The notes beneath the pieces are model-generated. The model was not told the DNA's origin. It searched no databases and worked only from the letters and a program-made list of their open reading frames with translations. A stretch of DNA of 20,328 bases. Source: an uncultured Oscillospiraceae bacterium. Lineage in GTDB: Bacteria > Bacillota > Clostridia > Oscillospirales > Oscillospiraceae. The stretch covers positions 1 through 20,328 of the forward strand of contig CAKTIN010000035.1 in assembly GCA_934565775.1 (NCBI GenBank). Direction: 5' to 3'. Of this stretch, positions 1 to 6,955 are shown piece after piece (within the stretch, counting starts at the first letter, position 1; the number at the start of each line of letters is the position of its first letter). The position numbers were made by a program, and so were the translations under genes.

Positions 1-1263
1 GGCGCCAAGGGCGTGGAGCCCCAGACCCGGAAGCTCTTTAAGGTCTGCGCCATGCGGCACATTCCCATTTTTACCTTTATCAACAAAATGGACCGGGAGG
101 CCCGGGACCCCTTCGACCTTCTCGACGAGCTGGAGCGGGAGCTGGGCATTGAAACCTATGCCATGAACTGGCCCATTGGCTGCGGCAAGGAATTCCAGGG
201 GGTCTACGACCGCCAGGGCAGCCAGCTGCTGTTCTTCTCCGGCCTCAGCGGTAAGAACCGCGCGGCTAAGGAGAGCATTGATCTGTACGACGCGAAGGTC
301 GGCGACATGATCGGCGAAAAAAAGCACCGGCAGCTCATTGACGACGTGGAACTTCTGGCCGCCGGGCGGGAGTTCGATCTGAAGGAGGTCCAGGCCGGGC
401 AGCTCAGCCCCGTGTTCTTCGGCTCCGCCCTAACGAACTTCGGCGTGGAGCCCTTCCTGGAGGAGTTTCTGAAAATGACCCCGCCTCCCGCCTCCCGGGT
501 CGCGGACTGCGGCGTCATTGACGCCTTTGACCCCAGCTTCTCCGCCTTTGTCTTTAAGATTCAGGCCAACATGAACAAGGCCCACCGGGACCGGCTGGCC
601 TTTATGCGCATCTGCTCCGGAAAGTACCAGCGGGACGCCGAGGTCTACCATGTACAAAGCGGCCGGAAAATGCGCCTGAGCCAGCCGCAGCAGCTCATGG
701 CCGCCGAGCGGGAGATCGTGGAGGAGGCCTACGCCGGGGATATTATCGGCGTCTTTGACCCCGGTATTTTCTCCATCGGCGACACCATCACCATGCCGGG
801 CAAGAAATTCTGCTTCTCCGGCATCCCCACCTTCGCCCCGGAGCACTTCTGCCGCGTCTCTGCCAAGGACTCCATGAAGCGCAAGCAGTTTGTCAAGGGT
901 ACGGAGCAGATTGCCCAGGAGGGCGCCATCCAGATCTTCAAGGTCCCCGGCTCCGGCATGGAGGAGGTCATCGTGGGCGTGGTCGGCACCCTGCAATTCG
1001 ATGTGTTCCAATACCGGATGAAAAATGAGTACGGGGTGGAGCTGCGCATGGATCACCTGCCCTATGAGGAGCTGCGGTTCATCGACGCCTACCCCGGTGA
1101 TCTGCACGATCTGAATCTCGGCTCGGATGCAGAGCTGCTGGAGGATTATAAGGGCCGGAATCTGCTGGTCTTTACCAGCTATTGGGCCATTGACTTCACC
1201 GTCCGTCGGAATCCCGGCCTGGAGCTCAGTGAAATCGCCGTCACCCAAATGCAAGAAAAATAA
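1..1263 (+). CDS. prfC: Peptide chain release factor 3 (RF3), 3' part
   Basis: RF3 is a translational GTPase that removes RF1/RF2 from the ribosome after peptide release. The reading frame is open from base 1, so the gene begins before the window; 420 residues are visible against about 530 for the family. The P-loop and DTPGH motifs therefore lie outside, while the G4 guanine-specificity motif NKMD is at visible residues 28-31. The rest follows RF3 closely: WPIGCGK, TPVFFGSALTNFGV, FKIQANMNKAHRDR, FMRICSGKY, EEAYAGDIIGVFDPG, GTLQFDVFQYRMKNEYGVE. An internal GTG at 13 is not the start because the conserved frame continues upstream of it. The gene ends with TAA and is followed within a few bases by a strong intrinsic terminator. 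Seen: motifs and open 5' end. Known: family role. Confidence 0.97.
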   Translation, partial: GAKGVEPQTRKLFKVCAMRHIPIFTFINKMDREARDPFDLLDELERELGIETYAMNWPIGCGKEFQGVYDRQGSQLLFFSGLSGKNRAAKESIDLYDAKVGDMIGEKKHRQLIDDVELLAAGREFDLKEVQAGQLSPVFFGSALTNFGVEPFLEEFLKMTPPPASRVADCGVIDAFDPSFSAFVFKIQANMNKAHRDRLAFMRICSGKYQRDAEVYHVQSGRKMRLSQPQQLMAAEREIVEEAYAGDIIGVFDPGIFSIGDTITMPGKKFCFSGIPTFAPEHFCRVSAKDSMKRKQFVKGTEQIAQEGAIQIFKVPGSGMEEVIVGVVGTLQFDVFQYRMKNEYGVELRMDHLPYEELRFIDAYPGDLHDLNLGSDAELLEDYKGRNLLVFTSYWAIDFTVRRNPGLELSEIAVTQMQEK

Positions 1264-1266
1264 GCA

Positions 1267-1293
1267 CGGGGCCGCCTCGTTGAGGCGGCCCCG
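1267..1293 (+). terminator. Intrinsic terminator of prfC, probably bidirectional
   Basis: A perfect 12-bp GC-rich stem (1267-1278 with 1282-1293, loop GTT) is followed by CTCTTTTTA on the plus strand. On the minus strand the same stem is followed by a T-rich stretch (GTGCTTATTTTTC), so it can also end the convergent uridine phosphorylase transcript, whose stop codon is at 1319. Confidence 0.9.
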
Positions 1294-1318
1294 CTCTTTT
1301 TATGTCCCTTCTCCTTCT

Positions 1319-2197
1319 TTATTTGGAAGAGGCGTCCTCGATTGCGTCATTTCCCACGCTCTCCGGGTCTGCCGCCGCCACAGCCCGCTGTGCCGCGGCA
1401 AGGCTGGCCTGCTGCGCCCGGTGCAGCTCCTCCGCCTTCCGGTCCTGCTGAATCAGCAGCTTCAGGGCCTCCACGCCCACCTTAACGGCGCCGGAAGTGT
1501 CCTCCGTCATGCGCTGATCCATGCCGGCCTTCTCCCGCTCCTGATTCCAGATCACATGGAAGCAGGAACCGCAGCGGACCTTCAGCGCACTGGCCACCAC
1601 GAACAGAGCCGCAGACTCCATCTCGCTGGCCTTCACGCCCAGGCGCTTCCAGGCCAGCCACTTGTTCAGCAGCTCATAGGACACCGGCATCCGCTCCGGC
1701 TGGTGCTGCCCATAGAACGCGTCCTTGCACTGCACCACACCCACATGGGTCCGGTATCCCAGGGCCAGGGAGGCCTCCCGCAGGGCCAGGGTCACATCCA
1801 GATCCGGCACGGCAGGGAACTCGATGGGAGCGTACTCCTGAGAGGTATGCTCAAAGCGAATGGCACCGTTGGCGACCACAATGTCCCCGGGCTCCACGGA
1901 ATAGTCGATCCCGCCGCAGGTCCCCACCCGAAGGAAGGTGTCTGCGCCGATGTTATGCAGCTCCTCCATGGCAATAGAGGCCGAGGGGCCGCCGATGCCC
2001 GTGGAGCACACGGAAACCTTCTCCCCCAGCAGATAGCCGGTATAGACGTTGTATTCCCGGTTCATGCCGATGTGGACCGGGTCGTCAAAAAGCTTGGCAA
2101 TGGCCTCGCAGCGGCCGGGGTCCCCGGGCAGCAGGCAATAGCGCCCCACGTCTCCAGCCACACAATGAATATGGAATTGTCTCCCAGTATCTTGCAT
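1319..2197 (-). CDS. udp: Uridine phosphorylase-family nucleoside phosphorylase (NP-I)
   Basis: Predicted cytosolic enzyme that splits a nucleoside, most likely uridine, with phosphate to give the base and (deoxy)ribose 1-phosphate for pyrimidine salvage. NP-I features with the 292-residue product: GDPGR at 25-29, STGIGGPS at 65-72, LRVGTCGG at 89-96, [16 protein letters not shown] at 156-171 and the purine/uridine phosphorylase signature SEMESAALF at 191-199. An in-frame ATG at 2248 is possible, but a clear promoter (2231-2259) sits across it, so the transcript would start downstream; ATG at 2197 has GGTGAG before it and begins the conserved part. The family is usually about 250-260 residues; here an Ala/Gln-rich tail (about 255-292) is extra. 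Substrate (uridine versus purine nucleoside) is inferred from similarity to clostridial uridine phosphorylases, not proven. Monocistronic, with terminators on both sides. Confidence 0.85.
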   Translation of the reverse strand: MQDTGRQFHIHCVAGDVGRYCLLPGDPGRCEAIAKLFDDPVHIGMNREYNVYTGYLLGEKVSVCSTGIGGPSASIAMEELHNIGADTFLRVGTCGGIDYSVEPGDIVVANGAIRFEHTSQEYAPIEFPAVPDLDVTLALREASLALGYRTHVGVVQCKDAFYGQHQPERMPVSYELLNKWLAWKRLGVKASEMESAALFVVASALKVRCGSCFHVIWNQEREKAGMDQRMTEDTSGAVKVGVEALKLLIQQDRKAEELHRAQQASLAAAQRAVAAADPESVGNDAIEDASSK

Positions 2198-2230
2198 TCT
2201 TCTCACCACTTTGTTTAATTTGATGGAAAT

Positions 2231-2259
2231 AGTATAGCATACTTCCATCCGTTTTGCAA
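2231..2259 (-). promoter_or_regulatory. Sigma-A promoter of udp
   Basis: Minus strand reads TTGCAA (2254-2259), a 17-bp spacer, then TATACT (2231-2236), with TGC directly before the -10, i.e. an extended -10. The predicted transcript start is about 25-30 nt before the ATG at 2197, which rules out the in-frame ATG at 2248. Confidence 0.85.
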
Positions 2260-2293
2260 GTATTACACAAAAATTTTACAACTTGGCGAAAAG

Positions 2294-2325
2294 AAGGAGC
2301 CGGCAGCTGACACTGACGGCTCCTT
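2294..2325 (-). terminator. Intrinsic terminator of purA
   Basis: Nine-bp stem (2294-2302 with 2317-2325) lengthened by CAG/CTG pairs inside a G·A mismatch. On the minus strand it is followed by CTTTTC. It lies 8 nt past the purA stop codon and upstream of the udp promoter. Confidence 0.8.
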
Positions 2326-2332
2326 GTGTCTG

Positions 2333-3604
2333 TTAACGGTGGATAATCTCGTCCCGCCCGGGGCCATTGGAGACCATGGTGATCGGCACGCCAATGTGCT
2401 TTTCAATGAACTCCACATAGTTCCGGCAGGCCTCCGGCAGGTCCTCATAGCGCTTAATGCCCCGGATGTCGCAGTTCCAGCCGGGCAGCACCTCATACAC
2501 GGGCTTGCAGCGCTCCAGCAGCCGGGTCGCGGGGAATTCGGTAATGGTGCGGCCATCGACCTCATAGCCCACGCACACAGGGATCTCCTTCAGATAACCC
2601 AGGGCGTCCACCACGGTCAGCGCCACCTGGGTCGCACCCTGCACCTGGACGCCGTACCGGGTCGCGACGCAGTCCTGCCAGCCCATCCGGCGGGGACGGC
2701 CGGTCGTTGCGCCGAACTCGCCCTTATCGCCGCCCCGGACCCGGAGCTCCTGGGCCTCGTCGCCGAAGATCTCGCTGACAAAAGCGCCCGCGCCCACGGC
2801 GCTGGAGTAGGCCTTCACCACGCAGACAATATCCCGGATCTCATAAGGCGGCAGTCCCGCGCCCACAGCGCCGAAGCCGGCCAGAGTGGAAGAGGAGGTC
2901 ACCATGGGATAAATGCCATGGTCCGGGTCCTTCATGGAGCCCAGCTGCCCCTCCAGGAGAATCTCCTTGCCCTCGGCCCGCGCCTTCTGCAGGAAGTGGA
3001 AGGTGTCGCCCACATAGGGCGCAATGGCGTCCCGCTGGGCAAGAAGCTGCCGGAAAATGGGCTCCGCCTCCAGCTCCGGCTTATGGTACAGGTACTTCAG
3101 CGTCACATTCTTCACTTCCAGCACCCGCTTGAGCTTATCAAAGGCATAATCCTCATCGAACAGCTCCTGAATCTGGAAGCCGATCTTTGCATACTTATCG
3201 GAGAAGAAGGGCGCGATTCCGGACTTGGTGGAGCCGAAGGAGCGGCCGCCCAGGCGCTCTTCCTCATACTGGTCAAAGAGCACATGGTAGGGCATGACCA
3301 CCTGGGTCCGGTCCGAGATCATAAGCTTGGGGTTCACACCGGCCGCCTTCAGGCTCTCCAGCTCCGCCAGGAATTTGCCCATATCCAGAGCCACGCCGTC
3401 ACCGATGATGTTGGTAATCTTCTCATGAAATACGCCGGAGGGAAGCTGATGCAGAGCAAACCGGCCATAAGAATTGATGATGGTGTGGCCTGCGTTGCTG
3501 CCTCCCTGGAAGCGGATGACAATGTCTGCCTTCTCCGCCAAAACATCCGTAATTTTACCTTTTCCCTCGTCGCCCCAGTTGGCGCCGACAATTGCATGTA
3601 CCAT
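2333..3604 (-). CDS. purA: Adenylosuccinate synthetase
   Basis: Catalyses GTP-dependent joining of IMP and aspartate to adenylosuccinate, the first committed step from IMP to AMP; cytosolic homodimer. The 423-residue product has the usual length (about 420-430). Motifs: GANWGDEGKGK at residues 7-17 with the catalytic Asp and the P-loop-like GDEGKG, then QGGSNAGHT, GDGVALD, LLEGQLGSMKDPDHG, TSSSTLAGFGAVGAG and GATTGRPRRMGWQD. The open frame extends to 3703, but ATG 3604 starts the conserved N-terminus, has GGGAGG about 10 nt upstream, and lies downstream of a promoter at 3645-3673 that the longer form would overlap. It runs in the same direction as dapA, with no convincing terminator between them, so some read-through from dapA is possible. 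Confidence 0.97.
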   Translation of the reverse strand: MVHAIVGANWGDEGKGKITDVLAEKADIVIRFQGGSNAGHTIINSYGRFALHQLPSGVFHEKITNIIGDGVALDMGKFLAELESLKAAGVNPKLMISDRTQVVMPYHVLFDQYEEERLGGRSFGSTKSGIAPFFSDKYAKIGFQIQELFDEDYAFDKLKRVLEVKNVTLKYLYHKPELEAEPIFRQLLAQRDAIAPYVGDTFHFLQKARAEGKEILLEGQLGSMKDPDHGIYPMVTSSSTLAGFGAVGAGLPPYEIRDIVCVVKAYSSAVGAGAFVSEIFGDEAQELRVRGGDKGEFGATTGRPRRMGWQDCVATRYGVQVQGATQVALTVVDALGYLKEIPVCVGYEVDGRTITEFPATRLLERCKPVYEVLPGWNCDIRGIKRYEDLPEACRNYVEFIEKHIGVPITMVSNGPGRDEIIHR

Positions 3605-3644
3605 GATGTTACATCCTCCCTGAGTGGGTTTTCTCACACGGAAT

Positions 3645-3673
3645 AGTATAGCACACCGGAAGAAGGATGTAAA
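3645..3673 (-). promoter_or_regulatory. Sigma-A promoter of purA
   Basis: Minus strand: TTTACA (3668-3673), 17-bp spacer, TATACT (3645-3650), preceded by TGC as an extended -10. The stretch TGCTATACTATT is identical to that in the udp promoter. The leader before ATG 3604 is only about 35 nt, leaving no room for a riboswitch. Confidence 0.85.
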
Positions 3674-3710
3674 TACAGAGTTTTTTCCTTCCCTTCTCCG
3701 CATTTTTGTG

Positions 3711-4613
3711 CTAATTGGACGGTTTTTCCCTTAGAAGTCCATATTGCTCCAAAAGCGCCTCCAGCTCCTCCAGCGTCTCGGGCTCCGGGTCGGTCAGCGG
3801 CAGGCGGCAGTGCCCTGCCTGCAAGCCCAGCAGGTTCATCGCAGCCTTGACGGGGATCGGATTGACCTCTCGGAACAGACCGTCGATCAGCGCCATATAC
3901 CGGCATTGCAGGGCCCCCGCCCGGGCGAAATCTCCTTGGAGCGCCAGCTTCGTCATCTCCACCGTAAACGCAGGACACAGATTTGCCAGCACGGACACCA
4001 CGCCGTCCCCGCCCAAGGCCGCCACCGGCACCGTTTGGTCGTCATTTCCCGACCAAATGCCGAAGCCCGCCGGGCAGGCCGCCCGAATCCGGGCGACTTT
4101 TCCGATGGCCCCGGAGGCCTCCTTGACCCCGCAGATCATGGGGTGCTCCGCCAGAGTCCGATAGACCTCCACCGGCACGTCCACCCCCGTCCGGGAGGGG
4201 ACGTTATACACAATCAGAGGAATCGAGACTTGGTCCGCCAGAGTCAGATAATGCTCGATCAGCCCCCGGGGCGTCGCCTTGTTATAATAGGGCGTCACCA
4301 CCAGCAGGGCGTCCGCCCCCTGGGCCTCCGCCGCCCGGCTCAGGGCAATGGCGTGAGCCGTATCGTTGGACCCCGTCCCGGCGATCACCAGGCAGCGCTC
4401 CCGGACTGCGGTAACGGTGTGCCGGATCAGCTCCAGCTTCTCTCCGTCCGACAATGTCGCGGACTCCCCTGTGGTGCCGCAGACCACCACCGCCGCCACC
4501 CCGGCCTCCAGCTGCCGCAGGAGCAGGCGGTCATAGGTTTCGTAGTGAATAAAGTCCAGCCGGAAGGGCGTGACCAGTGCCGTGGCGACCCCTCGAAAAA
4601 GTGGATTGCTCAT
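3711..4613 (-). CDS. dapA: 4-hydroxy-tetrahydrodipicolinate synthase
   Basis: Condenses pyruvate and aspartate semialdehyde, the entry step to diaminopimelate and lysine; cytosolic class I aldolase of the TIM-barrel NAL/DapA family. The 300-residue product has the normal length. Visible residues: GTTGES at 46-51 (carboxylate binding), PYYNK around 108-112, YNVPSRTG at 136-143 with the active-site Tyr136, and GVKEASG with the Schiff-base Lys164. A GTG 9 nt upstream falls inside the ribosome binding site GGGAGGTGAG, so ATG 4613 is chosen. It is divergent from queA with a 113-bp shared upstream region, where no strong minus-strand promoter could be identified. N-acetylneuraminate lyase is the main alternative family, but the dapA-type motifs and lack of sialic-acid neighbours favour DapA. 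Confidence 0.93.
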   Translation of the reverse strand: MSNPLFRGVATALVTPFRLDFIHYETYDRLLLRQLEAGVAAVVVCGTTGESATLSDGEKLELIRHTVTAVRERCLVIAGTGSNDTAHAIALSRAAEAQGADALLVVTPYYNKATPRGLIEHYLTLADQVSIPLIVYNVPSRTGVDVPVEVYRTLAEHPMICGVKEASGAIGKVARIRAACPAGFGIWSGNDDQTVPVAALGGDGVVSVLANLCPAFTVEMTKLALQGDFARAGALQCRYMALIDGLFREVNPIPVKAAMNLLGLQAGHCRLPLTDPEPETLEELEALLEQYGLLREKPSN

Positions 4614-4668
4614 TGTTCTCACCTCCCGGTTATTCTATGCGCCGCCCGGTTCTTTTGTGCCGGAACAG

Positions 4669-4697
4669 TTGCAAAACCGGAAGAATCCATGTATAAT
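4669..4697 (+). promoter_or_regulatory. Sigma-A promoter of queA
   Basis: TTGCAA (4669-4674), 17-bp spacer, consensus TATAAT (4692-4697). The transcript would start near 4704, about 23 nt before the queA start codon. Confidence 0.88.
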
Positions 4698-4726
4698 GGG
4701 AGCCATGAAATAAGGGAGGCGTTTGC

Positions 4727-5749
4727 TTGAAAACCCACGATTTTTGGTATGATCTGCCGGAAGAGCTCATTGCCCAGACTCCCCTGGAGCGGCGGGACAG
4801 CTCCCGGCTGCTGGTCATGGACCGGCAGACCGGCACGCTGGAGCACCGGCATTTTTATGACGTGATCGACTATCTGAACCCTGGCGACTGCCTGGTGATG
4901 AACGATTCCCGGGTGCTCCCCGCCCGGCTGCTGGGCCATCGCCCCACCGGCGGCGCCGTAGAGGTGCTGCTGCTCCGGGATCTGGGCGGCGGCGCCTGGG
5001 AGTGTCTGGTCAAGCCCGGCCGGAAAATGCAGGAGGGGCAGGAGGTCGTATTCGGCGACGGCCAGCTGACCGCCACGGTGGCCCGGGTGGAGCCGGACGG
5101 CAACCGGGTGGTCCAATTCCACTATGAGGGCATCTTCCTGGAGGTGCTGGAGCGGCTGGGGAAAATGCCCCTGCCCCCCTATATCAAAGAGGAGCTCCAG
5201 GACCAGGAGCGCTATCAGACCGTATACTCCCGGGAGGTCGGCTCCGCCGCTGCCCCCACCGCCGGGCTGCACTTCACCCAGGAGCTTCTGGACAAAATCG
5301 CCGCCAAGGGCGTAAAGCTGGCCTGGGTCACGCTCCATGTGGGCCTGGGGACCTTCCGCCCGGTGAAGGCGGAGGAGATCTCCGAGCACCATATGCACTC
5401 GGAGCTGTGCATGATGAACGCCGAGACCGCCGCCCTGCTCAACGAGACCCGGGCCGCCGGAGGGCGGATCATCTGCGTTGGGACCACCTCCTGCCGCACC
5501 CTGGAGTCTCTGGCGGACGAGAACGGCCATTTTGAGCCGCAGAGCCGCTGGACCGACATTTTTATCTATCCGGGCTACACCTTTAAGGCCATGGACGGGC
5601 TCATCACCAATTTCCACCTGCCGGAGAGCACCCTGGTCATGCTGGTCTCCGCCTTTGCCGGGCGGGAGCACATTCTCCACGCATACCAGGTCGCCGTGGA
5701 GCAGCGCTACCGTTTCTTCTCCTTTGGAGACGCCATGCTCCTGATTTGA
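4727..5749 (+). CDS. queA: S-adenosylmethionine:tRNA ribosyltransferase-isomerase
   Basis: Transfers and isomerises the ribosyl part of SAM onto preQ1 in tRNA to form epoxyqueuosine at the wobble position of tRNAs with GUN anticodons. The 340-residue product is full length. Motifs: [13 protein letters not shown] at 5-17, [10 protein letters not shown] at 59-68, [10 protein letters not shown] at 175-184, HVGLGTF at 204-210, [11 protein letters not shown] at 250-260 and [20 protein letters not shown] at 293-312. The start is TTG at 4727: GGGAGG lies 7 nt upstream, the promoter lies just before that, and the conserved N-terminus begins there. The usual partner tgt is not adjacent. It is followed at once by a strong terminator, so it is a single-gene unit. 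Confidence 0.97.
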   Translation: MKTHDFWYDLPEELIAQTPLERRDSSRLLVMDRQTGTLEHRHFYDVIDYLNPGDCLVMNDSRVLPARLLGHRPTGGAVEVLLLRDLGGGAWECLVKPGRKMQEGQEVVFGDGQLTATVARVEPDGNRVVQFHYEGIFLEVLERLGKMPLPPYIKEELQDQERYQTVYSREVGSAAAPTAGLHFTQELLDKIAAKGVKLAWVTLHVGLGTFRPVKAEEISEHHMHSELCMMNAETAALLNETRAAGGRIICVGTTSCRTLESLADENGHFEPQSRWTDIFIYPGYTFKAMDGLITNFHLPESTLVMLVSAFAGREHILHAYQVAVEQRYRFFSFGDAMLLI

Positions 5750-5755
5750 GGGACT

Positions 5756-5788
5756 AAATTGCGGTGCATTTTTGCTGCACCGCAATTT
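5756..5788 (+). terminator. Intrinsic terminator of queA
   Basis: Perfect 13-bp stem (5756-5768 with 5776-5788), 7-nt loop, followed by T-rich TCTTTTTTCTT. It starts 7 nt after the queA stop codon. Confidence 0.92.
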
Positions 5789-5808
5789 TCTTTTTTCTTA
5801 AAAACAGG

Positions 5809-5837
5809 TTGCTTTTTTCTTTTCTATGTGTTATTCT
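5809..5837 (+). promoter_or_regulatory. Probable promoter of the SurA_N-like gene
   Basis: TTGCTT (5809-5814), 17-bp spacer, TATTCT (5832-5837) with TGT just before it as an extended -10. It lies after the queA terminator and about 80 nt before the ATG at 5920. Both hexamers are imperfect, so confidence is moderate. Confidence 0.6.
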
Positions 5838-5919
5838 TAAAAATGTAAAATTTCTTCAGGCATCATACCGATTCACTTCGCACACGCAGCGGCCTTGCCG
5901 CAGAAACGGAGGAACGCAC

Positions 5920-6585
5920 ATGAAACGGAAAACCAGAATTCTGCTCCTCGTCCTTGCCGCCGTGCTTCTTCTGGGCATCGCAGGCGCAATCTATGCCACC
6001 ACCCGGGACGATCCCTACTTCTCCCTCGGGCGGCTCTTCCGGTCCGCCCGGAACCGGCAGGAGGCCAATGCCACCGGAAGTGCCGGCGTAGTCGCCACAT
6101 ATAACGGCCATGAGATTACCGCCACGGTGGTTGCCTATCAAAAGGGGCTCAATTCCATGCGCACCCCCGCCGAAGCCGCCCGGTATCAGACCGACCGGGA
6201 TGTGATCGACCGCATTGCGGAGACCTATATGGTCCAGGAGGAGGCGGAGCGTCGGGGGCTCACCGCCTCTGAGGAGGAGATTGAGGAAATGGTGCGCAAC
6301 GCCCAGCGGGCCTATGAGCTTCCCGAGGGGAAGGCGCTTCTGGACTCCTATTGCCAGGGCGCGGGTATCACCATCGACGAATACTATGATCTGCTCCGGG
6401 AGCAGGCCCCCGCGACCATCGCCCGGCAGAAGCTGAAGGACGCCGTCGGCAAGGAATATTGCGAGGCCCACGGCCTGACCTTCACCAAATCCAGCCCGCC
6501 TCAGGCCATGCTAGACGCCCAGGACGCATTCTTCGACGACCTGTTCCGGCAGCACAAGGGCGAGATTCAGTATTTCATTTCCTAA
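5920..6585 (+). CDS. Membrane-anchored SurA_N-like (foldase-type) protein
   Basis: Probable extracytoplasmic chaperone-like protein; no enzyme activity can be assigned. The 221-residue product starts with a Lys/Arg-rich tip and a hydrophobic segment (about 6-25) that is a signal anchor or uncleaved signal peptide; no lipobox Cys is present. After a short basic linker, the segment from about 56 to 185 resembles the SurA/PrsA N-terminal chaperone fold: VVATYNGHEITATVVAY, a helical stretch with DRIAETYMVQEEAERRGLTASEEEIEEMV, then DEYYDLLREQAPATIARQKLKDAV. A parvulin peptidyl-prolyl isomerase domain, present in PrsA and SurA, is absent. ATG 5920 is chosen over the upstream extension because GGAGG lies 7 nt before it and the queA terminator lies inside the extension. 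It is a stand-alone gene between two terminators. Confidence 0.7.
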   Translation: MKRKTRILLLVLAAVLLLGIAGAIYATTRDDPYFSLGRLFRSARNRQEANATGSAGVVATYNGHEITATVVAYQKGLNSMRTPAEAARYQTDRDVIDRIAETYMVQEEAERRGLTASEEEIEEMVRNAQRAYELPEGKALLDSYCQGAGITIDEYYDLLREQAPATIARQKLKDAVGKEYCEAHGLTFTKSSPPQAMLDAQDAFFDDLFRQHKGEIQYFIS

Positions 6586-6590
6586 AATGC

Positions 6591-6617
6591 AGGGCCTCCG
6601 GCAGTGCCGGAGGCCCT
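6591..6617 (+). repeat. GC hairpin, repeat copy 1 (possible terminator of the SurA_N-like gene)
   Basis: Twelve-bp stem (6591-6602 with 6606-6617) and a 3-nt loop, starting 6 nt after a stop codon. The first 26 nt are identical to 6870-6895. There is no T-tract directly after it; the next hairpin follows at once, so termination here would need the pair together. Confidence 0.7.
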
Positions 6618-6652
6618 CAGCGTGTCAAAAAAACTCGTTTTTTGACACGCTG
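6618..6652 (+). terminator. 15-bp hairpin with A/T-rich top (possible bidirectional terminator)
   Basis: Perfect 15-bp stem (6618-6632 with 6638-6652), loop ACTCG. The stem carries GTGTCAAAAAA on one arm and TTTTTTGACAC on the other, so the T run lies within the hairpin, not after it. It may stop transcription as a nested structure or be part of a dispersed repeat; the sequence alone cannot decide. Confidence 0.5.
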
Positions 6653-6680
6653 GCAGACTGCAAGAAAGCGCCGGAGACAA

Positions 6681-6728
6681 GCAATTTGCTCCCGTCGGCG
6701 TATATCGATACGGTAGGGAGCAAATTGC
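6681..6728. repeat. Long imperfect palindrome
   Basis: Thirteen-bp outer arms GCAATTTGCTCCC (6681-6693) and GGGAGCAAATTGC (6716-6728) enclose a further CGTAT/ATACG pairing (6699-6703 with 6708-6712) around ATCG. No T-tract follows, so it is not a standard terminator. It could be a protein binding site, a structured RNA or part of a mobile repeat. Confidence 0.6.
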
Positions 6729-6869
6729 GCAGGAAGTTAAATGCTAGCTTTTTATTGAATTTCGAACTATTTCTGGGGCTTTGCGGTTTGTAAAGTGCTG
6801 TGAAATAGCAGGAAGCCCCCTCGTGTTTGATTCTGCATTTGAACGGTCCGGGGATTTCTTGCCCGTCTG

Positions 6870-6895
6870 AGGGCCTCCGGCAGTGCCGGAGGCCC
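6870..6895 (+). repeat. GC hairpin, repeat copy 2
   Basis: Exact direct copy of the 26 nt at 6591-6616, 279 bp downstream; flanking bases differ on both sides. Confidence 0.75.
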
Positions 6896-6911
6896 CGTTC
6901 CCGGATCATGC

Positions 6912-6953
6912 AAAGGGATTGGCGCACAGCCGAAGCCGTGCGCCAATCCCTTT
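6912..6953 (-). terminator. Terminator at the end of the sugar operon
   Basis: Perfect 16-bp stem (6912-6927 with 6938-6953) with a 10-nt loop, immediately after the pgmB stop codon at 6956. The T run is short on the minus strand (CCCTTTGCATG) and slightly better on the plus strand (CCCTTTTCC), so it may act in both directions. Confidence 0.75.
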
Positions 6954-6955
6954 TC

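Larger units (their letters stand above)
6586..6955. other. Gene-free, hairpin-rich intergenic stretch
   Basis: No supported gene in about 370 bases; the small open frames here lack ribosome binding sites and run through the hairpins. In order it holds a 12-bp GC hairpin (6591-6617), a 15-bp hairpin (6618-6652), a long imperfect palindrome (6681-6728), a weaker GGGGCTT/AAGCCCC pairing (6775-6819) with an inner TGCT/AGCA stem, a second copy of the first hairpin (6870-6895), and a terminator-like hairpin (6912-6953). Between 6730 and 6830 the DNA is clearly more AT-rich than its surroundings. Confidence 0.7.

Noticed and set aside
2198..2248. Upstream ATG for the uridine phosphorylase gene
   Set aside because: The promoter -10 and -35 boxes lie across or upstream of this ATG, so it would not be in the mRNA with a leader, and it has no ribosome binding site.
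2324..3646. Plus-strand open frame of 440 codons opposite purA
   Set aside because: purA is unmistakable on the minus strand and covers nearly the same bases.
3614..3710. A terminator between dapA and purA
   Set aside because: No stable stem followed by a T run was found on the minus strand; only the purA promoter is visible.
4631..4640. TAGAAT as a -10 box for dapA on the minus strand
   Set aside because: It lies only a few bases before the ribosome binding site, so transcription would start inside it, and no matching -35 is present.
6587..6793. Small plus-strand open frame through the hairpin region
   Set aside because: It starts right after a stop codon without a ribosome binding site and runs through three strong hairpins.
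6586..6955. CRISPR array
   Set aside because: Only two copies of one short hairpin repeat 279 bp apart, with no regular spacer units and no cas genes.
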